Shown here: one piece after another, positions 18,958 through 28,096 of the stretch
Position numbering within the stretch: position 1 is the stretch's first letter
Layout: each line of letters begins with the position of its first letter
From: Jiangella muralis
GTDB taxonomy: Bacteria; Actinomycetota; Actinomycetes; Jiangellales; Jiangellaceae
NCBI RefSeq assembly: GCF_001270745.1
Contig: NZ_KQ434752.1
Location: forward strand, 351,125-415,124
Length of the DNA stretch: 64,000 nt
Direction of reading: 5' to 3'
Program-made: the position numbers and the translations under genes
The notes under the pieces: model-generated
The model's input: only the letters and a program-made list of their open reading frames with translations
The model's database searches: none
What the model was told of the DNA's origin: nothing

Positions 18958-21252
18958 CTAGGGCGTCTGAAGGTCGGCCGTCGGCGCCGCGAACGGAACC
19001 GGGCCCGACGGCGTCATCGCGGCGGCCGCGTCCGGCAGCCGCGAGAGGTCATGGAAGGGCGCGAACCGGACACCGGAGGGCGTCCAGTGAGCACGCCAGA
19101 GTTTGTCCCGCAGCCAGGGCACGAACTGGAGCGTGGCGGCCGCCTCCTGGTCGAGCTCGATGGGTCGCGACGCGACCGCGGCGGCGCTGTCCAGCCATGC
19201 CTCGACGTACCGAGGGTCTCCCGTCCTCATCGACGCGAGTCCCAGCAGCCGGGCGAGAGTGTCGTGATGCCATTGGTCGTCGGTGGGGAGGCTGATCGTC
19301 TGATCGTCGAAGATGTCGAAGTAGCTCCTCGTTCCGTTGTACTCGTGCTGATACGACCAGGTGACGGCTCCGCCGTGCTCCCATCTCTCGGCCATCAGCC
19401 AGTCGGCGAACCGCAGCACCGTCCGCCACATGTCGTCGTTCTCGTCCGGGAAGAGCTCCAGGTAGTCCAGCACCCCGCCCAGCGCCAGCAGCCCCATCCA
19501 CGGTTTGGTGACGTAGCTGGCGAACTGGTGGATGCCGGCGCCACCGCCCTGGTCGGTGAAGCTCCCGTCCGGCTGCTGGCAGGCCATCACCGCGGCGATG
19601 CCCTCGCGCGCCATGCCCAGGTACGTGGCCTCGCCGAAGTAGCGGTAGATCAGCACGGCGGTGCGGACGAAACTGGCGTCCCGGCCGACCGCGAGGCGCG
19701 GCCAGGAGTTCTTGTGCAGCCAGAACGCGTTGGCGGTGACGGCCATCGCCGCGTCGGCCAGGTAGGGATCGCCGGTCTCGAGGTACGCGGCCAGCGCGCC
19801 CTGGAGCCGGGTCATCGGCAACGACACCGCGTCGGGCGGGTAGCCGTGCATCCGCACGAGCTTCGATGCGTGATCGACCGCGACGTCGGCGAAGTGGTAG
19901 GCCGAGCGCATCGCGTCGTCGTAGGCGTCCGCGTCGCCGGCCCGCCAGGCGTGCAGGAACTGCGCATACGGCACCTCGCCCTCCCATCCGGGCTCGTAGC
20001 GCACCACCCCGTCCGGCTGCGTCCAGGCGAGGTCCTGCCGGCGTGGGACGGCGCCGTCCTCGAACCCCCCGCGATGGCGGTACGTCCGGATCCAGCCGGC
20101 GGCCCGGTCCACGGCCTCGTCCCAGGGACCGGTGACCGGAAGGACCGGCTCCGCGACCAGTTCCTCGCACAGGCCGTACCACCAGTCCGGCGCGAGGAAG
20201 CGGGCCACGACCGGTGAGCGATCGGACAGGCTCATCGAGAAGCGCACCGTACGGGCGAGCCCCTTCGGGAACCGCCGGGCCGCCGCGCGAAGGATGAACG
20301 GGTCGCCGAGCCGCTGCTCCGGGCACTCGCCGCCGAAGACCTCCGCTCCGGCGTACGGCTGCCAGACGGCCATACCGTCAGCGCTGGTCCAGAGCCCCGG
20401 CGCCGAGTCCGTGGCGAGCCCGGCGGCGGCGGTCAGATCGAACCGGACGTCACCGAGGCGCAGCCGGGCCGTTTCCCGGCCGGTCCACGTCGCCGGCAGC
20501 GGGCCGCCCGGCACCCAGCCCGACGCCGTCAGGCCGATGACCGGGACGATGCCCTCGAGGTCCGCGCCGTCGTCGACGAACCGGCTGTTGATGTGGTGGC
20601 AGAAGACCTCGCACACGCCGTTGGCGTGCACCCGGACGAAGAGCCGTCCGTTCAGCCAGCGGTGCGCGTGCAGGCCGGGGTTGCTGTAGCCCACGTAACG
20701 GCGCTGCTCGGCGAGCGAGGTGCGCCGTCGCGGTATGACGCCACCCATCTCGAGCGTCAGGCACCCGGCCTCGTCGATCGCCGACGACAGCAACCGGCAA
20801 GCCTGCCACCAGACGACTTCCCCGTCGTCGTCACGCAGGCCGAGGGCCAGCGCCACGGACACGTCGCCGCAGGCGATGCGCAGCGCGTGCTCCTCCCAGT
20901 AGAAGCCCGCGTCGGCACTGCGCCGAATGAGCTCCATGGTCGCCGTCGGACGAGCCGCGGGCCCGGCCGTCCCGCCGCCGCCGGTCCCGAGCCGGACCCG
21001 TCCGGGAGCCGGGGCGCTGCCGGCGTCGGCGGCGAGCAGCAGCCGGCGGGGGAACCCGCCGCCCGCCCACCTGCCCAGCTCGGTGACGTCGGTCGCGCAG
21101 CCATCCATCGTCACCGGCACTGTGGCGTGCCTGGGCCACGGGAGCGAGGTCGTCCAGATGCCCGCCTCTTCCGGTTCGGAGATCCTGGTCAGCGTCATGC
21201 CCTCGACGAGTTGCACCAGGCCCTGATGCTGGTTGTCTACTTGGGCAGCCAT
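18958..21252 (-). CDS. Large protein of unknown function, probable (alpha/alpha)6 six-hairpin glycosidase-like fold
   Basis: 764 aa, no signal peptide. I do not recognise a named family. The first half is beta-rich with Trp-containing stretches. The second half (about residues 390-720) has evenly spaced helices with small-residue and aromatic motifs such as VVRYEPGWEGEVPYAQFL, AYLETGDPYLADAAMAVT, FVRTAVLIYRYFGEATYLGM and VMACQQPDGSFTDQGGG, which resemble six-hairpin glycosidases and lyases. It sits between the ABC permeases and the sugar-acid enzymes, so a cytoplasmic glycoside hydrolase or lyase acting on the imported oligosaccharide is the best guess. Confidence 0.6.
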   Translation of the reverse strand: MAAQVDNQHQGLVQLVEGMTLTRISEPEEAGIWTTSLPWPRHATVPVTMDGCATDVTELGRWAGGGFPRRLLLAADAGSAPAPGRVRLGTGGGGTAGPAARPTATMELIRRSADAGFYWEEHALRIACGDVSVALALGLRDDDGEVVWWQACRLLSSAIDEAGCLTLEMGGVIPRRRTSLAEQRRYVGYSNPGLHAHRWLNGRLFVRVHANGVCEVFCHHINSRFVDDGADLEGIVPVIGLTASGWVPGGPLPATWTGRETARLRLGDVRFDLTAAAGLATDSAPGLWTSADGMAVWQPYAGAEVFGGECPEQRLGDPFILRAAARRFPKGLARTVRFSMSLSDRSPVVARFLAPDWWYGLCEELVAEPVLPVTGPWDEAVDRAAGWIRTYRHRGGFEDGAVPRRQDLAWTQPDGVVRYEPGWEGEVPYAQFLHAWRAGDADAYDDAMRSAYHFADVAVDHASKLVRMHGYPPDAVSLPMTRLQGALAAYLETGDPYLADAAMAVTANAFWLHKNSWPRLAVGRDASFVRTAVLIYRYFGEATYLGMAREGIAAVMACQQPDGSFTDQGGGAGIHQFASYVTKPWMGLLALGGVLDYLELFPDENDDMWRTVLRFADWLMAERWEHGGAVTWSYQHEYNGTRSYFDIFDDQTISLPTDDQWHHDTLARLLGLASMRTGDPRYVEAWLDSAAAVASRPIELDQEAAATLQFVPWLRDKLWRAHWTPSGVRFAPFHDLSRLPDAAAAMTPSGPVPFAAPTADLQTP

Positions 21253-21261
21253 CGTCGACTC

Positions 21262-22149
21262 CTACTTGCCCTCGGACAGCACGATCCCGCGCACGATCTG
21301 CCGCTGGAAGATCAGGAAGACCGCGACCATGGGAATCGTCGCGATGACCATGCCGGCCATCTGGATGTTCAACGGGACCGAACCACCCCGCAGCCGGAAG
21401 ATCGCCACCTCCAACGGCCAGAGCTGATCGTCGGGCAAGGTGAGCAGCGGCCACAGGAAGTCCTGCCAGACACCGATGAACGTGTAGATCGCGGTGACCG
21501 CGAGCACCGGACGGGACAACGGCATGACGACGCGGAACAGGGTCCGCAACGAGCCGGCCCCATCGATGGCCGCGGCCTCGAACAGCTCACCCGGCAGCTG
21601 GTCGAAGAACTGCTTGAACAGGAGGATCACGACCGGCGCGGTGATCCCCGGCAGCCAGATCGCCCACCACGTGTTGACCAGCGAGATCCCGAGGAACGGC
21701 ACATCGGTGATGTTCACGTACTGGGGAACGAAGTACGTGATGGGCGGCACCATGATGATGACCGTGATCAGGAACATGAGGACACCGGCCAGTGGCGGCC
21801 GGAGCCTCGACAGGGAGTACGCGGCCAGCAGGCAGATCGACAGCCGGAGCAGCAGGACGCCGGCGGAGATGACCACCGAGTTGCCGAAGTACAGGGCGAA
21901 GTCGAGCGAGCTCCAGGCCTGGCTGTACGACGCCAGGCTGAAGTCCGCCGGCCACCAGGACGGGGGGGACTGCACGATCTCCAGCGGAGTCTTCGCCGAC
22001 GACGCGAGCAGCCAGTAGAACGGGAAGAAGCTCAGCGCCGCCATGACCAGCAGCAGCACCAGCAGCGCGGCCAGCACGAGGCGGCCCCGTCCGGTGCGCC
22101 TCGCCGCGTCACCGATCACCCCGCGCGCGGATGTCTCGTGCGCCGTCAT
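21262..22149 (-). CDS. Carbohydrate ABC transporter permease (MalG type)
   Basis: 295 aa, six predicted membrane segments beginning LVLAALLVLLLVMAALSFF. The EAA loop reads ELFEAAAIDGAGSLRTLFR, which contacts the ATPase. ATG 22149 overlaps the stop of the partner permease (ATGA). No ATPase gene is present in the operon, so the importer probably uses a shared MsiK/UgpC-like ATPase encoded elsewhere, as is common in actinomycetes. Confidence 0.92.
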   Translation of the reverse strand: MTAHETSARGVIGDAARRTGRGRLVLAALLVLLLVMAALSFFPFYWLLASSAKTPLEIVQSPPSWWPADFSLASYSQAWSSLDFALYFGNSVVISAGVLLLRLSICLLAAYSLSRLRPPLAGVLMFLITVIIMVPPITYFVPQYVNITDVPFLGISLVNTWWAIWLPGITAPVVILLFKQFFDQLPGELFEAAAIDGAGSLRTLFRVVMPLSRPVLAVTAIYTFIGVWQDFLWPLLTLPDDQLWPLEVAIFRLRGGSVPLNIQMAGMVIATIPMVAVFLIFQRQIVRGIVLSEGK

Positions 22150-23126
22150 ATTCTCGCCATCCGATTCGTCACGGCCATGTAGCCGGCCGAGATGCAGGCC
22201 AGGACGACCAGGAACATCAAGCTCAGCGCGCTCGCGCCACCCAGGTCGCCGTACTCGAAGGCATACCGATAGACCAGCTGCACGACGCTGACTGTGGAAT
22301 CGGCGGGGCCGCCCCCGGTCAGCACGTAGGGCTGGGTGAAGATCTGCGAGGCCGAGATGATGCCGAGCAGCAGCAAGATGAGGATCTGCCCCCGGACCTG
22401 CGGCAGGGTGACGTGCCGGATCCGCCGGACGATTCCGGCGCCGTCGATCTCGGTGGCTTCGTACAGCTCCGGCGGAATCTGCTGGAGCGCGGCGAGGTAC
22501 ACCAACGCCGCGAGCCCCCAGCTCCCCCAGATGGCGATCGCCGCGACCGACGGAAGCGACTGGGACGGCGACTGGAGGAACGGCTGCGGGCCGATCCCGA
22601 ACGTCGACAGCAGTGAGTTGAGCAGCCCGGCGCCCGGGTCGAAGATCCAATCGAAGAGCAGGGCGGTCACGACCGGCGGCATCATCATCGGAAGGCAGGC
22701 GGCCAGCTGGAAGAACGACCGGCCCCACCTGAGCTCGTGGATGGCCAGCGAGATGACCAGCGGGAGGAGGTTGGCGAAGAACAGGATCAGCACCGTGTAC
22801 AGCCCGACGTTCTGCCATGCGGGCCAGAAGGCGGGGTCGGCCAGCACCCTGCGGAAGTTCTCCAGGCCGACCGCGACCGGCGGATCGAGCAGGTTGACCT
22901 TCTGGAACGCGTAGCTGAACCCCTGCACCAGCGGGTAATAGACGAACACGGCCATCGTCACCAGCATCGGCGCCAGATAGGCCAGCGCGACCAGGCGGCG
23001 CCGAGCCGAGGCCCGGCGCCTCCCCCGCCGCCCCGGCGCCGCCGGCGCAGTCGCCTCTCGCTCTCTCCCTGACAGCGTGGCAGGGCTGTCGGCGGGTGGC
23101 ATGATGACCGCAGCGTCCTCTCTCAT
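22146..23126 (-). CDS. Carbohydrate ABC transporter permease (MalF type)
   Basis: 326 aa with an Arg-rich N-terminal tail (RRGRRRASARRR), then membrane segments starting AYLAPMLVTMAVFVYYPLV. The EAA motif is ELYEATEIDGAGIVRRIRH. Forms the channel with the second permease. It starts 12 bases after the substrate-binding protein gene, whose product it should dock. Confidence 0.92.
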   Translation of the reverse strand: MREDAAVIMPPADSPATLSGREREATAPAAPGRRGRRRASARRRLVALAYLAPMLVTMAVFVYYPLVQGFSYAFQKVNLLDPPVAVGLENFRRVLADPAFWPAWQNVGLYTVLILFFANLLPLVISLAIHELRWGRSFFQLAACLPMMMPPVVTALLFDWIFDPGAGLLNSLLSTFGIGPQPFLQSPSQSLPSVAAIAIWGSWGLAALVYLAALQQIPPELYEATEIDGAGIVRRIRHVTLPQVRGQILILLLLGIISASQIFTQPYVLTGGGPADSTVSVVQLVYRYAFEYGDLGGASALSLMFLVVLACISAGYMAVTNRMARI

Positions 23127-23138
23127 CGGCCGGACGTC

Positions 23139-24581
23139 TCAGCTCACGCCGGCCAGCAGCTGAGTGGTGATCTGGTCGGCGACCTTCTCCATCTCGGCGT
23201 CGATGTCCGCGCCGGCGTTGGTGAGGATGGCCTCCGTGGCAGTTCCCAGCAGCGTGTACACCTGCTGCGACTGCACCGGAGGCTCGTCGACCAGCTCGAT
23301 GCCGTTCATGCCGTCCACGAACGGCTGATAGATCTCCGCCGGCGCCGTGGAGTGCTTCCGGACCACGGCCTCGATCTCCCTGCGCAGCGCGGAGTCCGGT
23401 CGGAGCGCCAGTGCCGAGGTGTCCAAGGGGTTGATCGTCGCTGCGTTGTCGGCCTGCGCCTTGAGCTTGACCTCGATCGCATCGGGATCCATGTTGACGA
23501 AGGAGATGTACGCGAACGCCGCCGCGACGCTGTCGGCCTCCGCTGTCGGGTTGAACAGCTCAGCGGTCGAATTGGTGTAGGTCGCGTTCCCGCCGTTCTG
23601 CGGCAAGATCCCGAACCCGATGTCCTCCACCGGCACGCCGAGCTGCGAGTTGGGGCCGACCAGCGGCACGAGATCGCCCAACCCGCCGATCATCATGCCG
23701 ATCCGGCCGATGACAAGGTCCTGGAACAGGTCGCCGTACTGGTACAGCTTGGCGGACATGGTCTGGTCCCGGTGACGCATGTCGTGCCACAGCTGAGCCG
23801 TCGCCCGCCCTTCCGGCGTCGTGAGGTCACACGTCCAGGTGCCGTCGTCCGCCTGTGTCTCCACTCGGGCGCCGGTGGTGTAGAGCCACTCGACGTGCCG
23901 CCAGCCGGCAACCAGGCCGCCTTCGATGGCGAAACCGAACACGCCGTCGCCGAGGCTCGTGATGGCCGCGGCCGCCTCCCGGAACGCGTCCCAGGTCGTG
24001 GGCGGCGCGTCCGGGTCGAGGCCCGCCTCGCGGAAGAGCCGCCGGTTGTAGAGCAGACCGTGGGTGTTCGTGAAGTCCACGAACGCGAAGTTCCGGCCGT
24101 CGACGCTGGTCGACTCGATGCCCGACGGGTTCAGCTCCTCGGCATGCGGCCACTCCTTCAGGACCGACGTGATGTCGGCCGTCTGTCGCTGGCCGATCGG
24201 GATGTACGCGCTGGCCAGCGGCACGGCAAAGTGCGTCTCTAGCTGTCCGCCGGCCAGCTTGGCAGGCAGCAGCTTGAGCGTCTCGGTGCCGCCGGGCGAG
24301 GTGGACAGCTCGATGTCGATGTCGGGGAACCGCGACCGGAACAGCTCGAGCGCCGCCGCCTGGGCGGCCAGGTCGCCGGGCTGCGTCGAGCTCGTCCCGC
24401 TCCACGACGTCGCCGAGGCCCTGCCGGTCCCACCCGACGGCGCCGAGCCCGGCGAATCCAATCCACGGCTGCAGGACGCGAGATACGTCGCGAGGCCGCC
24501 ACCCACCGCGACCCCGGCGACACCACGCAAGATCGATCGCCGGCTGAACGACCGGGCAGCGAGAGAACCAGGCTGTGTCAC
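23139..24581 (-). CDS. Extracellular sugar-binding lipoprotein of ABC importer
   Basis: 480 aa, family 1 solute-binding protein. The N-terminus has a twin-arginine motif (RSFSRRSILRG) and a lipobox ending LASC, so it is a Tat-exported lipoprotein. Family features follow, such as FVDFTNTHGLLYNRRLFREA and DAPPTTWDAFREAA. GTG 24581 was chosen because GGGAAGG lies six bases before it; the frame stays open to 24680. First gene of the 12-gene operon. A TTGACA-type promoter carrying an operator-like spacer lies about 130 bases upstream. Confidence 0.9.
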   Translation of the reverse strand: MTQPGSLAARSFSRRSILRGVAGVAVGGGLATYLASCSRGLDSPGSAPSGGTGRASATSWSGTSSTQPGDLAAQAAALELFRSRFPDIDIELSTSPGGTETLKLLPAKLAGGQLETHFAVPLASAYIPIGQRQTADITSVLKEWPHAEELNPSGIESTSVDGRNFAFVDFTNTHGLLYNRRLFREAGLDPDAPPTTWDAFREAAAAITSLGDGVFGFAIEGGLVAGWRHVEWLYTTGARVETQADDGTWTCDLTTPEGRATAQLWHDMRHRDQTMSAKLYQYGDLFQDLVIGRIGMMIGGLGDLVPLVGPNSQLGVPVEDIGFGILPQNGGNATYTNSTAELFNPTAEADSVAAAFAYISFVNMDPDAIEVKLKAQADNAATINPLDTSALALRPDSALRREIEAVVRKHSTAPAEIYQPFVDGMNGIELVDEPPVQSQQVYTLLGTATEAILTNAGADIDAEMEKVADQITTQLLAGVS

Positions 24582-24703
24582 GTTGACCTTCCCTTCGAGA
24601 GTCGCGAAACCGGCGACCACGGGGCATGAAAGAGGACACATCACTTGAGTGCGCCGCCCCCGGCAACGCACCGGGTTCACCGTGCGGCCGAGCGGGTTCG
24701 CCT

Positions 24704-24732
24704 ATTAGCTCATCCGTATAAGCAGTTGTCAA
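24704..24732 (-). promoter_or_regulatory. Promoter and operator of the ABC/sugar-acid operon
   Basis: On the minus strand TTGACA (24732-24727) is followed after 17 bases by GCTAAT (24709-24704). The spacer holds TGCTTATACGGATGA. An almost identical promoter stands at 32598-32626 before the second beta-helix operon. The arrangement, a spacer operator next to a divergent LacI gene, suggests repression by that protein. Confidence 0.6.
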
Positions 24733-24863
24733 GCATTCATCCGCCGCGACTCTGTGTCACCCGATGCTGAGCCAACCCGAGACCGCAGCCCAGACGGCTG
24801 ATGAGCTGGACTCTCCTGCCGGCACTACCGCCGGGCGTGCCCGGTTCGGCTAGAGTGATCCGC

Positions 24864-25925
24864 ATGAGCAGCACCGGCCAGGAGGCAGCAACATCCGGCA
24901 GCTACAAGCGGCCCCGTCAGCGCGACATCGCCCGGATGGCCGGCGTGTCGCAGCCTGCGGTGTCGCTCATCCTCACGGGCAGAGGCCAGGACCGCATTCC
25001 GGACGAGACGCGGCAACGGGTCCTGGAGATCGCCGCCGCGGTCGGGTACCGGGCGAACACCGCCGCCCGCCGCCTGCAGGGACAAAGCAGCGGGCTCCTC
25101 GGCGTGCACAGCTACGGGGACATCTTTCCCATCGGCTTCCAGCACTACAGCTACGAGTACCTGGTCGGCATCCACTCGGCGGCCGAGCAGTCCGGATTCG
25201 ACCTCGTCCTCTTCACCTCGACCAGGCGCGGCCCGGTGCCGAGCCCTTACCTGGGCAACGACGAGAACCGGCTGGGCGTCGCCGACGGGTCGATCATCGT
25301 CGGCGGCCACTCCAGCGAGAACGATCTCGCTCGTCTCGTGGGCGAGGGCTATCCGTTCGTGCACATCGGGCGGCGGCAGATGGAAGGGATCGACATCCCC
25401 TCGGTCGGGTCCGACTACGTCGACGGGACAGCCCGCCTGATCGTCGAGCTCGCGGAGACGGGCCACCGCAAGCTCCTCTATCTCGGCGCCGACAGCGTGG
25501 ACGAAGGCCGCCGCGACCGGCGCGAGGGCTTCCGCATCGGCGTCGAGAAGGCCGGCCTGACCTCGACCGACATGTGTTTCGTCGGACGCGAGGAGGTGAC
25601 CGCCGACTGGCTGACGAGCACCATCCCCACCAGCGGCTGGACCATCGTCGCCGAGGAACACGACCTCGCGCACCGCGCCGTCACCTCCGCGACCACGGTC
25701 GGACGACGGCTGCGCACCGACCTCGCCGTCGCCGTGCTGGCATCGCCGCTCGCCGGTGAGTTCGACAGCTGGTATTGCGGCTTCCTCGTCGAGCAACGCG
25801 AGGAGATCGGCTGGCGGGCCGGCAAGTTGCTCATCGACATCGTCGAAGGACGGCAGTCCGGTCCCCGCCAGCTGCTGCTCAAGTGCCGGCCCAGCGTCAC
25901 CAGCTACGGCTACGTCCCCCTCTGA
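24864..25925 (+). CDS. LacI-family transcriptional regulator
   Basis: 353 aa. HTH RDIARMAGVSQPAVSLILTG, then IPDETRQRVLEIAAAVGYRA. The sensor domain follows (GLLGVHSYGDIFPIG, SVGSDYVDGTARLIVELAET, GHRKLLYLGAD). Divergent from the ABC operon and 30 bases before the SDR, so it probably controls both directions. ATG 24864 has no Shine-Dalgarno sequence, but TAGAGT at 24851-24856 fits a -10 box seven bases before it, so the mRNA may be leaderless. An in-frame upstream ATG at 24801 is less likely. Confidence 0.9.
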   Translation: MSSTGQEAATSGSYKRPRQRDIARMAGVSQPAVSLILTGRGQDRIPDETRQRVLEIAAAVGYRANTAARRLQGQSSGLLGVHSYGDIFPIGFQHYSYEYLVGIHSAAEQSGFDLVLFTSTRRGPVPSPYLGNDENRLGVADGSIIVGGHSSENDLARLVGEGYPFVHIGRRQMEGIDIPSVGSDYVDGTARLIVELAETGHRKLLYLGADSVDEGRRDRREGFRIGVEKAGLTSTDMCFVGREEVTADWLTSTIPTSGWTIVAEEHDLAHRAVTSATTVGRRLRTDLAVAVLASPLAGEFDSWYCGFLVEQREEIGWRAGKLLIDIVEGRQSGPRQLLLKCRPSVTSYGYVPL

Positions 25926-25955
25926 CCGCTCGCCCGAACACATCAGGAGCAACCC

Positions 25956-26756
25956 ATGAGGTTCCTGGACAGGATCGCCATCGTCACCGGCGGAGCCTCC
26001 GGGATCGGCGCCGCCATCGCGCGGCGGATGGCCGGCGAAGGCGCCGTCGTGGTCATCGCCGACCTCGACGAAGAGCGCACGACGGCGTTGGCATCGTCGC
26101 TGCCCCGTGCGGTGCCGGCAGTCCTGGACGTGACCGACCGCAGCGCCGTCGAGGCGACCGTGGCGCGCCTGGACGACGCGGTCGGGCCGGTCGAGATCCT
26201 GGTGAACAACGCCGGGGCCGCCACCGACGGGACCTTCGACGAGTTGTCGTCGGAGAGCTGGGACCGCGATGTGGCCGTCAATCTCACCGCCCCGGCCGTC
26301 CTGACCAGGACGGTGCTGCCGCGCATGGTCGCGGCCGGGCGCGGCGCCATCGTCAACGTCTCCTCGGTCAACGCACTCGCGGCACTCGGCAACGACGCCT
26401 ACAGCGCGGCCAAGGCCGGCATGCTCAGCCTGACCCGTTCCATCGCCGTCCAGTACGGGCAGCACGGCATCCGATGCAACGCGGTGGTGCCCGGCACGGT
26501 CCAGACGCCGATCTGGCAGTCGCGCCTGGAGCGCGATCCGCAGGTCTTCGAGCGCGCCGCGCCCTGGTATCCGCTGGGCCGGGTCGGAACGCCCGACGAC
26601 ATCGCGGCCGCCGTGCTGTTCCTCGCCTCCGATGACGCCGGCTGGATCACCGGCACCTCGTTGCTCGTCGACGGCGGTCTGATGGCGGGCAACGCCCGGA
26701 TGATGCGGGAGATCACCGCCGAGTCCCACCACGCCCCGTCTGGCGCGTCGCGATGA
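25956..26756 (+). CDS. Short-chain dehydrogenase/reductase (SDR)
   Basis: 266 aa classical SDR: AIVTGGASGIGAAIARR, NNAGAAT, catalytic NVSSVNAL and DAYSAAKAGM, and the C-terminal WITGTSLLVDGGL. FabG-like, so an oxidation or reduction of a hydroxy or keto group is expected. It follows the LacI gene by 30 bases with CAGGAG before the ATG, and its end overlaps the next start (ATGA). Confidence 0.88.
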   Translation: MRFLDRIAIVTGGASGIGAAIARRMAGEGAVVVIADLDEERTTALASSLPRAVPAVLDVTDRSAVEATVARLDDAVGPVEILVNNAGAATDGTFDELSSESWDRDVAVNLTAPAVLTRTVLPRMVAAGRGAIVNVSSVNALAALGNDAYSAAKAGMLSLTRSIAVQYGQHGIRCNAVVPGTVQTPIWQSRLERDPQVFERAAPWYPLGRVGTPDDIAAAVLFLASDDAGWITGTSLLVDGGLMAGNARMMREITAESHHAPSGASR

Positions 26757-28054
26757 GCACACCTGCACCGCCGCCCGCGAGTCGGCGCGTCCCATCCCGG
26801 GACTGGTTGCCGGCCGACGATGTCCCGATCACCGTCAAGGACAAGTGCTTCGGTACGGCACAGCGTGGTCGAAGCGTCTCCGCACTGGTCCGGGCCGGCA
26901 CAGCGCTCTCCGAGCTGCCGACGCCCGTTGCGACCCTGGACGCAGGCGCACTCGAGCACAACCTCGGCGTCATGAGCAGCTACGTCCGGCAACACCGAGT
27001 CGGCTTGGCCCCACACGGCAAGACCACGATGTCTCCCGACCTCTGGCGCCGGCAGATCGACGCCGGAGCCTGGGGCATCACCGTCGCCACCGGCTGGCAG
27101 CTCCGGGTCGCTCTCGACGCCCGCGTGCGCAAGATCATGCAGGTGGGACCGATCCTCGACGACGGCGTGCTCGCCGAGGTGGCGGCAGCGCTGACGACGG
27201 ACCCAGAGGTCGACGTCGTCGCGTGGGCCGATCACGTGGATGCCGTTGCCTTGATGGCCGCCCGCTTCCCTTCATCGGGTCGACCGCTTCCGGTCCTGGT
27301 CGAGCGCGGGGTTCCGGCCGGGCGAACCGGCGCGCGCACGCTCGACGAGGCGATTGCCGTGGCCGAGGCCGTCGCCGCGAGCGACAACCTGACCCTTGGG
27401 GGCATCGCGTTCTGGGAAGGCTCCATGCACGCCGGCACGGAGCCTCAGCGCCGCCACCTGGTGGAGACGTTGTGCTCGGACGTCGTCGACACCTTCGACG
27501 AGTTGGAGCGACGCGAGCTGCTGTCCGATCCCATCGTGACAGCGGGCGGCAGCGCCTACTTCGACCTGGTGCTGGACGGTCTCACCCCGATCTCGGATCG
27601 CGCGCGCATCCTGTTGCGGTCCGGCTGCTACCTCACCCACGACGACGGTGTCTACGCCGAGATCTCTCCGCTCAAGAACGGCCCGCAGTCGTTCCGCCCG
27701 GCGCTGCACGTCTGGGCGCGAGTCATCTCACGACCGCAGGACGATCTCGTACTGATCGATGCGGGACGCCGCGACGTTCCGTTCGACGCCGGTCTGCCCA
27801 GGCCCATCCGGCTGCTGGGAAGCTCGAGAGAGCAATCGCTCGACGCACTGGCCGGCGCCGCACTCATCGAGGTCAACGACCAGCACGGCTACCTGCGGGT
27901 TCCCCCGGCCTCGTCGCTCCGCATCGGCGACACCATCGGATTCGGCATCTCGCACCCCTGCACGGCGTTCGACAAGTGGCCGGCCCTGCCCGTGGTCGCC
28001 GACTCCCAAGCCCTCGACCCCATGCTCGTGGGACTCGCCCGAACCATGTTCTGA
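26753..28054 (+). CDS. PLP-dependent amino-acid deaminase/aldolase (D-threonine aldolase/alanine racemase-N family)
   Basis: 433 aa fold-type III PLP enzyme. The block LPTPVATLDAGALEHNL leads to the PLP lysine in GLAPHGKTTMSP. The C-terminal part (SGCYLTHDDGVYAEI, and the metal-site-like segment GFGISHPCTAFDKW) resembles D-threonine aldolases and D-serine dehydratases, which bind a metal through His and Cys. Probably acts on a D-amino acid or hydroxy-amino acid. Together with the adjacent amidohydrolase it may process an N-acylated amino acid (inference). Confidence 0.78.
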   Translation: MSTPAPPPASRRVPSRDWLPADDVPITVKDKCFGTAQRGRSVSALVRAGTALSELPTPVATLDAGALEHNLGVMSSYVRQHRVGLAPHGKTTMSPDLWRRQIDAGAWGITVATGWQLRVALDARVRKIMQVGPILDDGVLAEVAAALTTDPEVDVVAWADHVDAVALMAARFPSSGRPLPVLVERGVPAGRTGARTLDEAIAVAEAVAASDNLTLGGIAFWEGSMHAGTEPQRRHLVETLCSDVVDTFDELERRELLSDPIVTAGGSAYFDLVLDGLTPISDRARILLRSGCYLTHDDGVYAEISPLKNGPQSFRPALHVWARVISRPQDDLVLIDAGRRDVPFDAGLPRPIRLLGSSREQSLDALAGAALIEVNDQHGYLRVPPASSLRIGDTIGFGISHPCTAFDKWPALPVVADSQALDPMLVGLARTMF

Positions 28055-28096
28055 ACGTCCCCGAGACTTGGACCCGACTTCTCTGCGAGGACAACC

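Noticed and set aside
21262-22818. Extended open frame fusing a permease to an upstream 223-residue segment
   Set aside because: The upstream segment is an out-of-frame copy of the partner permease. The true start overlaps the partner's stop at 22149.
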